Source: Lautropia sp. | Lineage (GTDB): Bacteria > Pseudomonadota > Gammaproteobacteria > Burkholderiales > Burkholderiaceae_E | NCBI GenBank assembly: GCA_030532425.1 | Contig: JAUNLD010000012.1 | Coordinates: 1 to 57,593, forward strand | Length of the DNA: 57,593 bases | Direction: 5' to 3' | Shown here: positions 1-14,118 of the stretch, piece by piece | How positions within the stretch are numbered: position 1 is the first letter of the stretch | Layout: each line of letters opens with the position of its first letter | Notes under the pieces: model-generated | What the model saw: only the letters and a program-made list of their open reading frames with translations | What the model was told of the DNA's origin: nothing | The model's database searches: none | Translations under genes and position numbers: made by a program

Positions 1-64
1 CGAACAGCACGAAACGACAACGCTGGCTGAACGGGCAGGTCGTTCCAGAATAGAGCACCATCAT
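1..64 (-). CDS. sspA: Stringent starvation protein A, N-terminal fragment
   Basis: The reverse complement reads MMVLYSGTTCPFSQRCRFVL, the usual start of betaproteobacterial SspA, a glutathione-S-transferase-fold protein that binds RNA polymerase. The gene runs off the left edge, so only about 21 residues (the first strand of the thioredoxin-like domain) are visible. An AGGAG lies 9 bases before the first of two tandem ATGs. Downstream position after petABC on the same strand is the usual Burkholderiales order. Identity rests on this short stretch plus context. Confidence 0.85.
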   Translation of the reverse strand, partial: MMVLYSGTTCPFSQRCRFVLF

Positions 65-204
65 GGGCGTAGTCTCCTGAAGACTCGTGAACCCGGCACG
101 GGTTCAATCAAAAAAACCTCTGACAAGATATCACGCGATGCAAGGGGGGCGCCGCAGGGTGTCCGGGCAGCCCCGCCGATGTTGCCGCAGCGCCATAAAC
201 GACA

Positions 205-247
205 AAGCCACGACACCCCGGCCAGTTGCCGGCAGCCGTCGTGGCTT
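205..247 (-). terminator. Rho-independent terminator after petC
   Basis: On the - strand a 10-bp perfect stem, AAGCCACGAC (5' arm, 247-238) and GTCGTGGCTT (3' arm, 214-205), encloses a smaller CCGGC/GCCGG hairpin and is followed by TTGTCGTTT. It lies 44 bases after the petC stop and before sspA, so it probably ends the petABC message and leaves sspA to its own promoter within 65-204. Confidence 0.65.
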
Positions 248-290
248 GGCATGACACAGGCAGGCAGCCACGGGGGCCACCTGCCAGGGC

Positions 291-1172
291 TCACTTCACG
301 TCCTTCCAGTACTCCCGGTTCAGCCACCAGGCCGTGGCCATGAACAGGGCCATGAACAGCATCACCCAGATTCCCAGCGACGAGCGGGTGCGGGCAGTGG
401 GGTCTGCCATGTAGTTCATGAAGGCGACCAGATTGGCCACCTTGTCGTCGAACTCCTCGGGGCTGAGCGTGCCGCCCTCGGGCTTGCCCAGCGTGAAATG
501 GGTGCCCTCGTGCAGATCGCCCCCGGTGAGGTGCTCGACCTTCTCGGTGCGGTTGCCATGCAGATCGTAGGTGATGAGCGTGCGCGTCCAGCCGGCCGGC
601 TTGCCCTCTTCGGCTGCCGCCCTGGTGATGTGTTCCTCGGTGGCGCCCCGCAGCCCCTGCCATTGCCACAGCACATGCGGCATGCCCACATTGGGGAAGA
701 TCACGTTGTTCCAGCCGGTTTCACGGCTGGCATCACGGTAGTAGCTGCGCAGGTAGGTGTAGAGCCAGTCGGCACCGCTGCCATCGTGCGAGGAGCGGGC
801 CCGCGCCACCACCGACAGATCGGGCGGCGCCGCACCAAACCAGAGCTTGCCATCGGCCGGCCGCATCGCCACCGACATCAGGTCGCCCACCCGCCCTTCC
901 GTGAACATCAGGCTGCCGACGATCTGCTCGTCGGTCAGGCCGATGTCCTTCAGGCGGTTATAGCGCATCATCGACGCGCCATGACAGTTCAGGCAGTAGT
1001 TGACGAAGGTGCGCGCGCCATCCTGCAACGCGGGCATGCTGTTCATCTTCTCGACGGGGAAGGTGTCGAGTGCCACCGCGCCACCGGCCGCCATCGCAGG
1101 GGCCGACACCGCACAGGCGATTGCCGTGGCCAGCATGCCGAAACGGCGACGGATATAAACAGGCAGTTTCAT
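291..1172 (-). CDS. petC: Ubiquinol-cytochrome c reductase, cytochrome c1 subunit
   Basis: 293 aa. Cytochrome c1 of the bc1 complex carries electrons from the Rieske protein to periplasmic cytochrome c. A Sec signal peptide (about 1-28, ending APAMA) precedes the haem c site CLNCH (C60, C63, H64); the axial methionine is M164 in NVGMPH. A C-terminal helix (about 266-285) anchors it in the inner membrane. GGAGA lies 10 bases before the ATG. It is the last gene of petABC, 25 bases after petB. Confidence 0.97.
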   Translation of the reverse strand: MKLPVYIRRRFGMLATAIACAVSAPAMAAGGAVALDTFPVEKMNSMPALQDGARTFVNYCLNCHGASMMRYNRLKDIGLTDEQIVGSLMFTEGRVGDLMSVAMRPADGKLWFGAAPPDLSVVARARSSHDGSGADWLYTYLRSYYRDASRETGWNNVIFPNVGMPHVLWQWQGLRGATEEHITRAAAEEGKPAGWTRTLITYDLHGNRTEKVEHLTGGDLHEGTHFTLGKPEGGTLSPEEFDDKVANLVAFMNYMADPTARTRSSLGIWVMLFMALFMATAWWLNREYWKDVK

Positions 1173-1197
1173 GAGTGTCTTTCTCCGCGGCCAGGGT

Positions 1198-2583
1198 TCA
1201 GTGGGGCTTGAAGGTGACGCGCTCGGGCGGCTGCTTGAAGGTGCCGATCTGGCTCCACCACGGCATGAAGAAGAAAAAGCCGAAGTAGATCAGCGTACAC
1301 ACCTGTGACAGGCGCTCGGCCATCGGCGACGGCGGCTGCACCCCGTAGTAGCCCAGCACCAGGAAGACCACGACGAACACGGCGTAGAAGGCCTTGTGCC
1401 AGGTGGGACGGTAGCGGATCGAACGCGAGGGGCTCTGGTCGATCCAGGGCAGCGCAAAGAAGATCAGCGTCGAGGCGCCCATGGCCACCACCCCCCAGAA
1501 CTTGGCGTCCAGCAGGAAGAAGCCGACACACAGCGAGAGGATCACGACGGCCCCGATGACACGGGCCAGCTTGTAGCGGGCCGACTTCAGGATCACCGCC
1601 AGCAGCACCAGCAGGAAGGGCAGCATGCCCCAGGTGAGGAACTCGGTGGTGGTCGCCCGCAGGATCGAGTAGAACGGCGTGAAGTACCAGACCGGCGCGA
1701 TGTGCGGCGGGGTCTTGAGCGGGTCGGCCGGGATGAAGTTGTTGTACTCCAGGAAGTAGCCGCCCATCTCGGGAGCAAAGAAGATCACGGCCGAGAAGAT
1801 CGTCAGGAAGATCGTCACGCCGAAGATGTCGTGCACCGAGTAGTAGGGATGGAACGGAATGCCGTCCAGCGGCACGCCTTTCTCGTCGGTCTTGGCCTTG
1901 ATCTCGATGCCATCCGGGTTGTTGGAGCCGACCTCGTGCAGCGCGATGATGTGCGCCACGGCCAGACCCAGCAGCACCAGCGGAATGGCAATGACGTGGA
2001 AGGCAAAGAAGCGGTTGAGCGTGGCGTCGCCCACCACGTAGTCACCACGGATCCAGATCGACAGGTCTTCACCGATGACCGGGATGGCGGAGAACAGATT
2101 GACGATCACCTGCGCCCCCCAGTACGACATCTGTCCCCACGGCAGCAGGTAGCCGAAGAAGGCTTCGGCCATCAGGGCCATGAAGATCATGCAGCCGAAC
2201 AGCCAGACCAGCTCGCGCGGCTTGCGGTACGAGCCATAGAGCAGCCCGCGGAACATGTGCAGGTAGACGACGATGAAGAAGGCCGAGGCACCGGTGGAGT
2301 GCATGTAGCGCACCAGCCAGCCCCAGGGCACATCCCGCATGATGTACTCGACCGAGGCAAAGGCCTTGTCGGCATCGGGCTTGTAGTGCATCACCAGGAA
2401 GATGCCGGTGACGATCTGGATCACCAGCACCAGCATGGCCAGCGACCCGAAGATGTACCACCAGTTGAAGTTCTTGGGCGCGTAGTATTCGGCCACGTCC
2501 CGTTTCCAGAGGACCGTGGCGGGGAAGCGGTGGTCGATCCACCCGAGAAGCCCCGTGGTGTCGACCTTCTTTTCTGCTGCCAT
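1198..2583 (-). CDS. petB: Ubiquinol-cytochrome c reductase, cytochrome b subunit
   Basis: 461 aa, the full-length undivided cytochrome b. It holds haems bL and bH and the Qo and Qi quinone sites in the inner membrane. The haem-ligand histidines are visible as H95 and H109 (helix B) and H196 and H211 (helix D). The Qo motif, PEWY in most mitochondrial and alphaproteobacterial proteins, is PVWY here (HIAPVWYF). Several hydrophobic helices span the chain. It follows petA after a 97-base gap that contains no other gene. Confidence 0.97.
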   Translation of the reverse strand: MAAEKKVDTTGLLGWIDHRFPATVLWKRDVAEYYAPKNFNWWYIFGSLAMLVLVIQIVTGIFLVMHYKPDADKAFASVEYIMRDVPWGWLVRYMHSTGASAFFIVVYLHMFRGLLYGSYRKPRELVWLFGCMIFMALMAEAFFGYLLPWGQMSYWGAQVIVNLFSAIPVIGEDLSIWIRGDYVVGDATLNRFFAFHVIAIPLVLLGLAVAHIIALHEVGSNNPDGIEIKAKTDEKGVPLDGIPFHPYYSVHDIFGVTIFLTIFSAVIFFAPEMGGYFLEYNNFIPADPLKTPPHIAPVWYFTPFYSILRATTTEFLTWGMLPFLLVLLAVILKSARYKLARVIGAVVILSLCVGFFLLDAKFWGVVAMGASTLIFFALPWIDQSPSRSIRYRPTWHKAFYAVFVVVFLVLGYYGVQPPSPMAERLSQVCTLIYFGFFFFMPWWSQIGTFKQPPERVTFKPH

Positions 2584-2680
2584 GAGCTAACCTGCTATCG
2601 ATTCGAATTCTTTCACCGACCGTCATCCTGCGGATGCGCCGATCGGACGCGAAGGCATCACAACCGCCAACGTGCGGCAC

Positions 2681-3295
2681 TCACCCCGTGGTGTCGTCCG
2701 CCCCGATCAGCAACGAGGTATCGGACAGATACTTGTGGGGCGGCACGTCGAGGTTGGCATTGGCCGGCTTGTTCTTGAAGACGCGGCCGGCCATGTCGAA
2801 GGTGGAACCATGGCAGGGGCACAGGAAGCCGCCCGCCCAGTTGTCGGGCAGCGACGGCTGCGCACCGGGCGTGAACTTCTCGCTGGGCGAACAGCCCAGG
2901 TGCGAACAGATGCCCACCACCACCAGATATTCGGGCTTGATCGAACGATGCTGGTTCTTGGCGTACTCGGGCGTGGGCAGCTGGTAGTAATGCTCGGAAT
3001 CGGGGTCGAGCACCTGCGACTGGGTCTCGTTCAGCGATTCGAGCATGGCCGGCGTCCGCCGGATCAGCCAGACCGGATTGCCCCGCCACTCGACCCGGCG
3101 CAGCTCGCCCGGTGCCATGCCTGAAATGTCGGCCTCGACCGGGGCACCGGCGGCCTTGGCACGCTCGGAGGGCTGGAAGGTGCTGACCAGCGGAATGGCG
3201 ACACCGGCAGCGCCCGCGCAGCCGACCACGCAGGTGGACACCAGCGCGGCGCGACGGGAGGGGTCCATCGTCGTCTTGGGAAGCGTATCGGCCAT
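2681..3295 (-). CDS. petA: Ubiquinol-cytochrome c reductase, Rieske iron-sulfur subunit
   Basis: 204 aa from the ATG at 3295, chosen because AGAGG precedes it and MADTLPKTTMDPSRR matches the family start; the frame stays open to 3373 but that extension looks non-coding. A twin-arginine motif (SRRAALVS) and hydrophobic segment form the Tat-dependent signal anchor. The [2Fe-2S] boxes are CSHLGC (C130, H132, C135) and CPCHGS (C159, C161, H162): two Cys and two His bind the cluster and the other two Cys form the disulfide. First gene of the bc1 operon; Rieske export depends on the Tat system also encoded in this window. Confidence 0.96.
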   Translation of the reverse strand: MADTLPKTTMDPSRRAALVSTCVVGCAGAAGVAIPLVSTFQPSERAKAAGAPVEADISGMAPGELRRVEWRGNPVWLIRRTPAMLESLNETQSQVLDPDSEHYYQLPTPEYAKNQHRSIKPEYLVVVGICSHLGCSPSEKFTPGAQPSLPDNWAGGFLCPCHGSTFDMAGRVFKNKPANANLDVPPHKYLSDTSLLIGADDTTG

Positions 3296-3788
3296 CAGTA
3301 AGACCTCTTGTCGAACATCGTTCGGAACGTAAAAACAGATATACGCGCCGAGTATAGGCAAGGGCTTCCCCACAGGATTTGACCAAAATCAGAAAGGATC
3401 GTGATCGCAGCCTGCTGCCCTCCCGGGCAGCGCCCGCTGGCCGACTGACGCCCCCGTGATGCTGCCCGGCACCGCCCCGTGTCGGGCAGCCACAACGATT
3501 TACCTTCCCGGGCGGCCAAAACCGCCGTTTCAGCCCCCTTTTCAGCCCATTCTGGCCCGAAAAGCCGCCGGCAAGCCTTGCGCCCGCCATCTTGAAACTG
3601 GGATAATCCCTAGGTGCGCCCCAAGCCGAGACCGCCTCGCCCCCTCGCGATGACCGGGCCGGGATGCCTGCCCTTGCCGGGACAGGTTCGGTACGCATCC
3701 TGACGGCCACCGGGATCCCTCATCCCGCCCCCGGCCACACCCCTACCAACACTCACAACATGCTGTCACCAGCGCAGGAGAAATTGTT
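3296..3788. promoter_or_regulatory. Divergent petA / mscL intergenic region
   Basis: 493 bases without a convincing gene, lying between divergent start codons, so it must carry promoters in both directions. On the - strand a TATACT (complement of 3351-3356) could be the petA -10 box, but no good -35 sits at normal spacing. A short hairpin GCTGCCC-TCCC-GGGCAGC lies at 3414-3431 with no T-run. The mscL promoter candidate is listed separately. Confidence 0.5.
3578..3607 (+). promoter_or_regulatory. Candidate sigma-70 promoter for mscL
   Basis: TTGCGC (3578-3583) and GATAAT (3602-3607) are 18 bases apart and point towards mscL. The -10 is good and the -35 is moderate. It would give a leader of about 170 bases. 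Pattern match only. Confidence 0.3.
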
Positions 3789-4235
3789 ATGTCCATGATG
3801 AAGGAATTCAGAGATTTTGCCCTGAAGGGCAACGTCGTCGACCTCGCCGTCGGTGTGATCATCGGCGGCGCCTTCGGCAAGATCGTCGACTCGATGGTGA
3901 AGGACATCATCATGCCGGTGGTCGGCGCCATCTTCGGCGGCCTCGACTTCTCGAACTACTTCATCCCGCTGGTGGCATCCGACAAGCTGCCCCAGAACGT
4001 GCCCTACACCTACGAAGCCCTGACCAAGGCAGGCGTGCCGCTGTTCGCCTACGGCAACTTCCTCACCATCTTCCTGAACTTCCTGATCCTGGCCTTCATC
4101 ATCTTCCAGATGGTGCGCGTCTTCAACAAGGCCAAGACGGCCCTCATCAAGGAAGAAGCCGCCGCCCCGGCCCCGACCCCGGAAGATGTCGTGCTGCTGC
4201 GTGAAATCCGCGACGAGCTGAAGAAGAAGGCCTGA
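3789..4235 (+). CDS. mscL: Large-conductance mechanosensitive channel
   Basis: 148 aa. MscL is a homopentameric inner-membrane pore that opens under membrane tension to release solutes on osmotic downshock. The N-terminal [20 protein letters not shown] is the family signature, followed by TM1 (about 15-45), a periplasmic loop, TM2 (about 78-105) and a C-terminal amphipathic helix ([13 protein letters not shown]) that bundles in the cytoplasm. AGGAG lies 8 bases before the ATG. It is monocistronic: the next gene is on the opposite strand and a terminator follows. Confidence 0.97.
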   Translation: MSMMKEFRDFALKGNVVDLAVGVIIGGAFGKIVDSMVKDIIMPVVGAIFGGLDFSNYFIPLVASDKLPQNVPYTYEALTKAGVPLFAYGNFLTIFLNFLILAFIIFQMVRVFNKAKTALIKEEAAAPAPTPEDVVLLREIRDELKKKA

Positions 4236-4252
4236 TCGCCCCCGCTTCCGAA

Positions 4253-4275
4253 GGCTGCCCCGCACCGGGGCAGCC
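4253..4275 (+). terminator. GC-rich hairpin just after mscL
   Basis: Perfect 9-bp stem GGCTGCCCC / GGGGCAGCC with a 5-base loop (GCACC), 17 bases after the mscL stop. There is no T-run, so it may protect the mRNA 3' end or pause polymerase ahead of the stronger terminator at 4374. Confidence 0.4.
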
Positions 4276-4373
4276 GGACGGCTTGTTGGCCCCGGATGCG
4301 CTGCGGCGCCGATGGACCAACCCGCCTGGCGCCCAGGCGCACCCGCCAGGCGACCCGGAAGCCACCCGCCTCG

Positions 4374-4406
4374 AAGCCCGCCCCCGTCAGGGACGCGGGC
4401 TTTTTT
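4374..4406 (+). terminator. Rho-independent terminator of mscL
   Basis: Stem AAGCCCGC (4374-4381) / GCGGGCTT (4395-4402), 13-base loop, followed directly by a run of six T (4401-4406). It is the best-formed intrinsic terminator in the window. It lies between the convergent mscL and Nif3-family genes. Confidence 0.75.
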
Positions 4407-4526
4407 GCGCCAGCGCGATGCCCGCCGTCCGATGGCCCGGCGTCCCATGCCCGGCCGTCCGACGCACCCGCCCGACGCCTTCCGCCTGAGTCCTGCCCCC
4501 GATGCCCGCTGCCCGCTCGCGACCGT

Positions 4527-5309
4527 CTAGACCGGATTGGGATCGTCGACGAACTCGACCGTCAGGCCGAAGTGTTCGGCCAGATGCGCCCCCAGCGCCT
4601 GGATGCCGCAACGCTCGGTGGCATGGTGGCCGGCCGCCGCGTAGACCACACCCGCTTCGCGCGCCAGATGCGTGGTGCGCTCGGAAATCTCGCCACTGAT
4701 GAAGGCATCCGCGCCCAGGTCGATGGCCTGCTGCAGGAAATCCTGCGCCCCACCGGTACACCAGGCGATACGCCGGATGGGATGATCCAGATCCCCCACC
4801 AGCAGCGGCTCGCGATCCAGCCGCGTGTGCAGACGCTCGGCCAGCGCGGCGCTGTCGATCGGCCCAGCCAGATCATGCCAGGCGATCACGCCGGCCTCCC
4901 GGCCGTCGTACTCGCCCCCGAAGCCCGCCGCCGGCCAGCCCAGCAGCTGCCCCAGCTGCGCATTGTTGCCATACACCGGGTGCACATCCAGCGGCAGGTG
5001 GTAGGCGATCAGGTTGATGTCGGCCTTCAGCAGGGCCGCCAGCCGGCGCCGCCGGATGCCGGTGACGCGCGGATCCTCGCCCTTCCAGAAATAGCCGTGA
5101 TGCACCAGCAGTGCGTCGGCGCCGCGCGCAACCGCCTCATCCACCACCCGTTGCGTGGCGGTCACGGCCGTGACGATGCGCGAGACCTGCGCCCTGCCTT
5201 CCACCTGCAGCCCGTTTGGGGAATAATCCTTGATAATGCCTGGCTGCAACACCACATCCAGATGAGCCAGCAGCTCCCGGGTCGGCACCGAACCTGCACC
5301 ATGCGCCAT
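4527..5309 (-). CDS. Nif3-like dinuclear metal centre hexameric protein
   Basis: 260 aa from the ATG at 5309, which has GGAGG 7 bases upstream; an upstream in-frame ATG (5351) lacks such a site. Nif3/YbgI proteins form toroidal hexamers with a two-metal site of unsettled enzymatic role. Visible motifs are LLVHHGYFW (metal ligands near H70-H71), AYHLPLDVHP and the C-terminal SGEISERTTH...GHHATER, which supplies the remaining ligands. The gene is transcribed divergently from the protease gene, as in related genomes. Family certain, function unknown. Confidence 0.93.
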   Translation of the reverse strand: MAHGAGSVPTRELLAHLDVVLQPGIIKDYSPNGLQVEGRAQVSRIVTAVTATQRVVDEAVARGADALLVHHGYFWKGEDPRVTGIRRRRLAALLKADINLIAYHLPLDVHPVYGNNAQLGQLLGWPAAGFGGEYDGREAGVIAWHDLAGPIDSAALAERLHTRLDREPLLVGDLDHPIRRIAWCTGGAQDFLQQAIDLGADAFISGEISERTTHLAREAGVVYAAAGHHATERCGIQALGAHLAEHFGLTVEFVDDPNPV

Positions 5310-5452
5310 GCCATGTCCTCCACGAAGGATTTTCTGAACAGTCCAGCGCACATCTTAGCGCCGGCGCACCTCCTGGCGCCAGGCACGGCATCTGCCGTGC
5401 CCGCCCGCCGGCTGATGCCCCATCCATGCCGCATGCAGACAGGGCGGCGGCC

Positions 5453-6772
<1,320 letters not shown>

Positions 6773-6906
6773 GGGCAGGCTCCCCGCCGTCGGTTCAACA
6801 AACGACGGACCATCACAACAGCGGCGCCCTCCGAGCGACACCTGCTGCAAGCCGCCCAGTTATCATCCTCCCATCGATCCCTGACAACCAGGACGCTGGG
6901 ACAACC

Positions 6907-8529
<1,623 letters not shown>

Positions 8530-8565
8530 TGCCATGCACCGACCAGCCCTCCTCCGGAGCCAACC

Positions 8566-8975
8566 ATGACGACCGAAAAACCGGACATCAGCAAGCTTGG
8601 AAACGCTATCACCCGACTGGAAGAAGGTCTGAGCGCCTGGCAAGCCGACAGCGCCAACACACTGAGCCGGGATGGCGTGGTGCAACGCTTCGAGTTCACC
8701 TACGAACTGGCCCACAAGACACTCAAACGCTTTCTGGAATTTGCCTCCCCCTCGCCTGAGCAGTACGACCAGATGAATTTTCAGGACCTGATCCGCTCCG
8801 GCAACGAACAGGGCCTTCTGCTGGGCAACTGGCCCATCTGGCGGGGTTACCGTGACATGCGCAGCAAGACCAGCCACACCTACGACGAAGAGATGGCTCT
8901 GGAAGTGCTCTCGGGCATTCCGAAGTTTCTGGAAGAAGCGCGGTACCTGCACCAGAAACTGCAGGAGCGACTGGC

Positions 8976-8979
<4 letters not shown>
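8566..8979 (+). CDS. hepT: HEPN-domain toxin of the HepT / HI0074 family
   Basis: 137 aa, all-helical, of the HI0074 'nucleotidyltransferase substrate-binding' family now known as HepT toxins. The RX4HXY motif is intact: R99, H104, Y106 (RSKTSHTY). In characterised HepT-MntA pairs the R and H form the RNase site and the tyrosine is AMPylated by the MNT antitoxin. GGAG lies about 8 bases before the ATG. The stop overlaps the start of the next gene by 4 bases, and that gene begins with the matching MNT domain. Function is inferred from family and pairing. Confidence 0.9.
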
Positions 8980-10669
<1,690 letters not shown>

Positions 10670-10673
<4 letters not shown>

Positions 10674-12460
10674 TCGACCCCATGCAATCCCTGGCATTCT
10701 CGGTGCAGACCAACCCCGGCGTCTACGCCGTATTGATCGGATCTGGCGTATCCCGCTCGGCCAACATCCCTACGGGCTGGGAAATCACGCTGGATCTTGT
10801 ACGCAAACTGGCAGCCACCACCGGTGAAGGACAAGGTAAACAGAATCCAGAAGCGTGGTACCGCACCAAATACAACACGGCGCCCGATTATTCTGAGCTG
10901 CTGGACGGATTCGCCAGAACGCCATCGGAACGGCAAAAGGTTCTGAAGGACTATATTGAGCCTACCGACGAAGAACGCACAGAAGGGCTCAAACGCCCGA
11001 CGCCCGCGCACCACGCAATTGCCAAGTTGGTGGCCAGCGGGCATGTGCGCGTCATCATTACCACCAACTTCGATCGCCTGATGGAACAGGCACTGGAAGA
11101 AGTCGGTATTACACCAACCGTCATCAGCACGGAGGACCAGGCCAAGGGCGCCCTGCCCCTCATTCACCAGAAATGTTGCGTCTTCAAGGTGCATGGTGAC
11201 TACATGGACACCCGTATCCGCAACACCGAAGCTGAGCTGGCGTCTTACCCTGACGCATTCAATCAGCTGTTGGACCGTATTCTTGACGAGTTTGGCCTGA
11301 TCACCTGTGGCTGGTCGGCCACATGGGATCCTGCGCTGCGTGCGGCAGTGGAACGTGGCACGACACGGCGCTTTTCACATTACTGGGCAACAAGAGGTAC
11401 CCCATCAGGAGAAGCCCTGGCTTTGATCGCGCACCGCGGGGCTCACCAGGTACCCATCACCGACGCCGACAGCTTCTTTAAAGAACTTGCTGAGCAGGTA
11501 GCCGCCCTGAACAAGATCTCCCGCCAGGCACCAACATCGATTGCCGCCAAACTTGCCATCCTGAAGAAGTACCTGCCAGACCTAGTGCACCGGATCAGCC
11601 TGGACGATCTCGTCAACGATGAAGTAACTCAGATCCTTGAACGGACATCCGGCCCGGAGTTTTCCTTCACCGACGCGCCACCCCCAGATTCCAGCACATT
11701 CACGCATCGCGTTCGCACCTATGAAGCGGCATGCGAAGCTTTGATAGCAATGGCGGTGGTGGGTGGATACTGGGCAGAGGACTGGCATTACCCCATCTGG
11801 CAGAAGGCAATTTCCCGCTTGGGCTACCTGCCAAACGCGCCATATCACACCTCGTCATACCCTACATGGCGACGATTGCAACGATACCCTGCAACGCTCA
11901 TGCTTTATGCCTTGGGACTCGGCGCACTACAAGCGGGTGACAAAGGTATCCCGCTCTTGGCAGCGTTACTGTCGACACCTTTACATGAAGATGATGCGCC
12001 AGTCGTCACTGCCGTGGAGGTACTCCCCCCATTCCTCCTCTTTGACGATGGAAACCAGACTGCCAAGCTCCTTGAAAACAAGGGCAAGCGCCCCGCTCCG
12101 CTTAACGAATGGATTGCCGAGCTACTTCACCCACACTTCAAAAGCAGCCACCCATCGACGCAGACCTTTCAACAACTCTTTGACAGGCTGGAGGTATTGA
12201 TGGCCCTCAACTATCGCCTCTCAGCCCCGGAACCGTACGATGATTGGGCGCCTCTTGGGCATTACGCGCTGGACAGCCTTTTCAGCTCCCATCTTGAGCC
12301 CCACCTGCAGGCGCTAAAAGCTTCCTTGCAGCAGTCCGGGGAGCACTCCGTCTATGTGACGACCAGGCTCATCGGAACATCCGTACAGGACGCCTGGTCC
12401 CGAATGGAATGGCTGGATAGCTGGGTCAAAAGGCTTGGCAGAAACTGGTATCTACGATGA
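10670..12460 (+). CDS. SIR2-family protein with uncharacterised C-terminal region
   Basis: 596 aa. Residues about 15-260 form a SIR2 Rossmann domain: [16 protein letters not shown] (NAD-binding glycines, G24-S25-G26), TTNFDRL (N133), KVHGDY (H175) and [14 protein letters not shown] (209-222). No zinc-ribbon cysteines of true sirtuins are seen, as in bacterial defence SIR2 proteins, several of which degrade NAD+. Residues about 300-596 match no domain I recognise and may sense or oligomerise. The ATGA overlap with hsdS implies translational coupling to the restriction system. NADase activity is inferred, not shown. Confidence 0.82.
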
Positions 12461-12564
12461 CGGCATCGCCGATGGCACAACACCAGCCGGGAGCTCAGAA
12501 TCGCCCTCAGCAAACGATCGTCGAGAACTGCAAGAATGCTAAATCCGCACAGGAGCATCATCCC

Positions 12565-13137
12565 ATGACACTCCCCGCCTGGAATGCCGCCGGTGTGCTG
12601 CCGCCCATCTTGCCCGGCGCCGAGCCCACTGGTAAAGATCGCTCCCCTTACCCGGTGGATCTAGTCACGCTGCAGGACAGGTTCGCCACAACGCCCGAAC
12701 GCGAGAGCGTCTTCAAGGGTTTCCTGAAGTTCCGGGCTGCCCTCCATGCAGCAGGCATCAAGCAGGGGTTTCAGTGGGTAAACGGCAGCTTTACCGAAGA
12801 CATCGAACGCCTCGAAAGCCGCCCCCCGCATGACGTGGATGTCGTCACCTTCTTCTTCCTGCCGGACGGGATGACACAAAAGGAAGCTGTACAGCGCTTT
12901 GCAACACTGTTCGATCGACGGATCCTGAAGCAAGCCTACATGGTAGATGCATTCTTCGTGGAGCTGGGCAGGCCCATGACCGAATCACATGTCACACGCA
13001 TCGCGTACTGGTACAGCTTATGGTCTCACCGGCGAGACGGGCGCTGGAAAGGCTTTGTGCAGCTTGATCTGAATCCCCAAGAAGACGCCGCTGCACGCAT
13101 GCAGATGACTGAACATTCAGAAAGGAACCCATCATGA
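12565..13137 (+). CDS. Nucleotidyltransferase-like protein (DUF6932-like)
   Basis: 190 aa from the ATG at 12565, which has AGGAG 9 bases upstream and a family-like start (MTLPAWNAAGVLPPI). A longer frame begins with an ATG at 12457 overlapping the SIR2 stop, but its extra 36 residues look non-coding. A nucleotidyltransferase pattern is visible: N73-G74-S75, then D90-V-D92 (HDVDVV), with a third acidic residue D128 (MVDAFF). The DUF6932 assignment is from memory of the N-terminal and NGSF...DVDVV patterns. Its stop overlaps the next start by 4 bases, so the two probably act as a pair. Substrate unknown. Confidence 0.6.
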   Translation: MTLPAWNAAGVLPPILPGAEPTGKDRSPYPVDLVTLQDRFATTPERESVFKGFLKFRAALHAAGIKQGFQWVNGSFTEDIERLESRPPHDVDVVTFFFLPDGMTQKEAVQRFATLFDRRILKQAYMVDAFFVELGRPMTESHVTRIAYWYSLWSHRRDGRWKGFVQLDLNPQEDAAARMQMTEHSERNPS

Positions 13138-14072
13138 TCACCGAAAGGACTTTTCTCCTCTCCGAGATCACGACGCTTGAAGCCCTGCTGGCAAAGATTC
13201 CGGAAGAAGACGTCATTGATCGCATGAGCCTGGAAGGGCGCCTGCAAGAGGTCAAGCAAGCCTTGGCAGCACTCCCCCCGGAAGAGGCCCAGCCCAAGAA
13301 AGCCGTGCTCACCTTCCGTGGGAAACCTGTCATCGGCACGCATGGCATCAGTGCCGACTTTGGCAGCAAGGCCGCCGGCGCATTCTCGGATGCCTTTGCA
13401 GCCTTTGCGGCTTCGTTGTCTGAAGGCCTGCGCTCCATGGGCCCCATTCCCGACAAGGAGCGCAATCAGCTGCTGATTACCGGCACTGCCGTTGGCTCCT
13501 TCGGTTTCGAGTTCGAACTGCCCCAGCCAGAGGCTGCAGCGCAGGCGAGCATGTTTGCCGAACCCGACAGGGCGCTGCAGGCACTGGAAAAGCTGGAATC
13601 CCTTTTCCGGCTGGCTGCAGAGGGGTCTGACGAGGATCTGGCCACCATTGTGGAAGAAGTTGCCCCCCGGGCCGTGAAGAAGGCCCATGAGTTTCTGGAC
13701 CTGCTGAGCCAGCAGCATGCATGGTGCCAGTTGCAGTTTCAGGACACGGCATTCCGTTTCCGCAACTACGAACAGCTCAAGGCTGCCAGCGAGCGTCTCA
13801 AGGCCGACAACATCCAGGAAGAACCACAGACGATGCACGGCATGTTCCGTGGCGTCATGCCCGAGGGGCGTACCTTCGAGTTCAGACAACAAGGACACAA
13901 GGAATCGATCCGCGGCAAGATCGACAATACCGTAACCGACCCAGACGTACTGGTTGCCCAGTGGATGCTCAAACCAGTAACGGTCACCTTCAAGAGCACC
14001 CGTGTCGGCCAGGGCAAACCTCGCTACTCACTGCTCTCCCTGGATCATATCCGCCCGCAGGATGCCGACTGA
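13134..14072 (+). CDS. Hypothetical protein paired with the NTase-like gene
   Basis: 312 aa, not recognised. Residues about 6-47 form a likely coiled coil (LEALLAKIPEEDVIDRMSL...). An alanine-rich segment (about 85-105) and a short beta-like stretch (LLITGTAVGSFGFEFEL) follow, then a charged helical middle and a beta-rich end (about 225-305). There is no signal peptide or membrane segment, so it is probably cytoplasmic. The ATGA overlap with the NTase-like gene suggests co-production and perhaps a toxin-antitoxin or effector pair. No function is claimed. Confidence 0.75.
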   Translation: MITERTFLLSEITTLEALLAKIPEEDVIDRMSLEGRLQEVKQALAALPPEEAQPKKAVLTFRGKPVIGTHGISADFGSKAAGAFSDAFAAFAASLSEGLRSMGPIPDKERNQLLITGTAVGSFGFEFELPQPEAAAQASMFAEPDRALQALEKLESLFRLAAEGSDEDLATIVEEVAPRAVKKAHEFLDLLSQQHAWCQLQFQDTAFRFRNYEQLKAASERLKADNIQEEPQTMHGMFRGVMPEGRTFEFRQQGHKESIRGKIDNTVTDPDVLVAQWMLKPVTVTFKSTRVGQGKPRYSLLSLDHIRPQDAD

Positions 14073-14118
14073 ACGCAGCATTGTTGCGCTGCGCACAACA
14101 GCAATACTCACCATCCCC

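Noticed and set aside
12457-12564. Upstream extension of the NTase-like gene overlapping the SIR2 stop as ATGA
   Set aside because: The overlap is tempting, but the extra 36 residues look random and the ATG at 12565 has a strong AGGAG and a family-like N-terminus.
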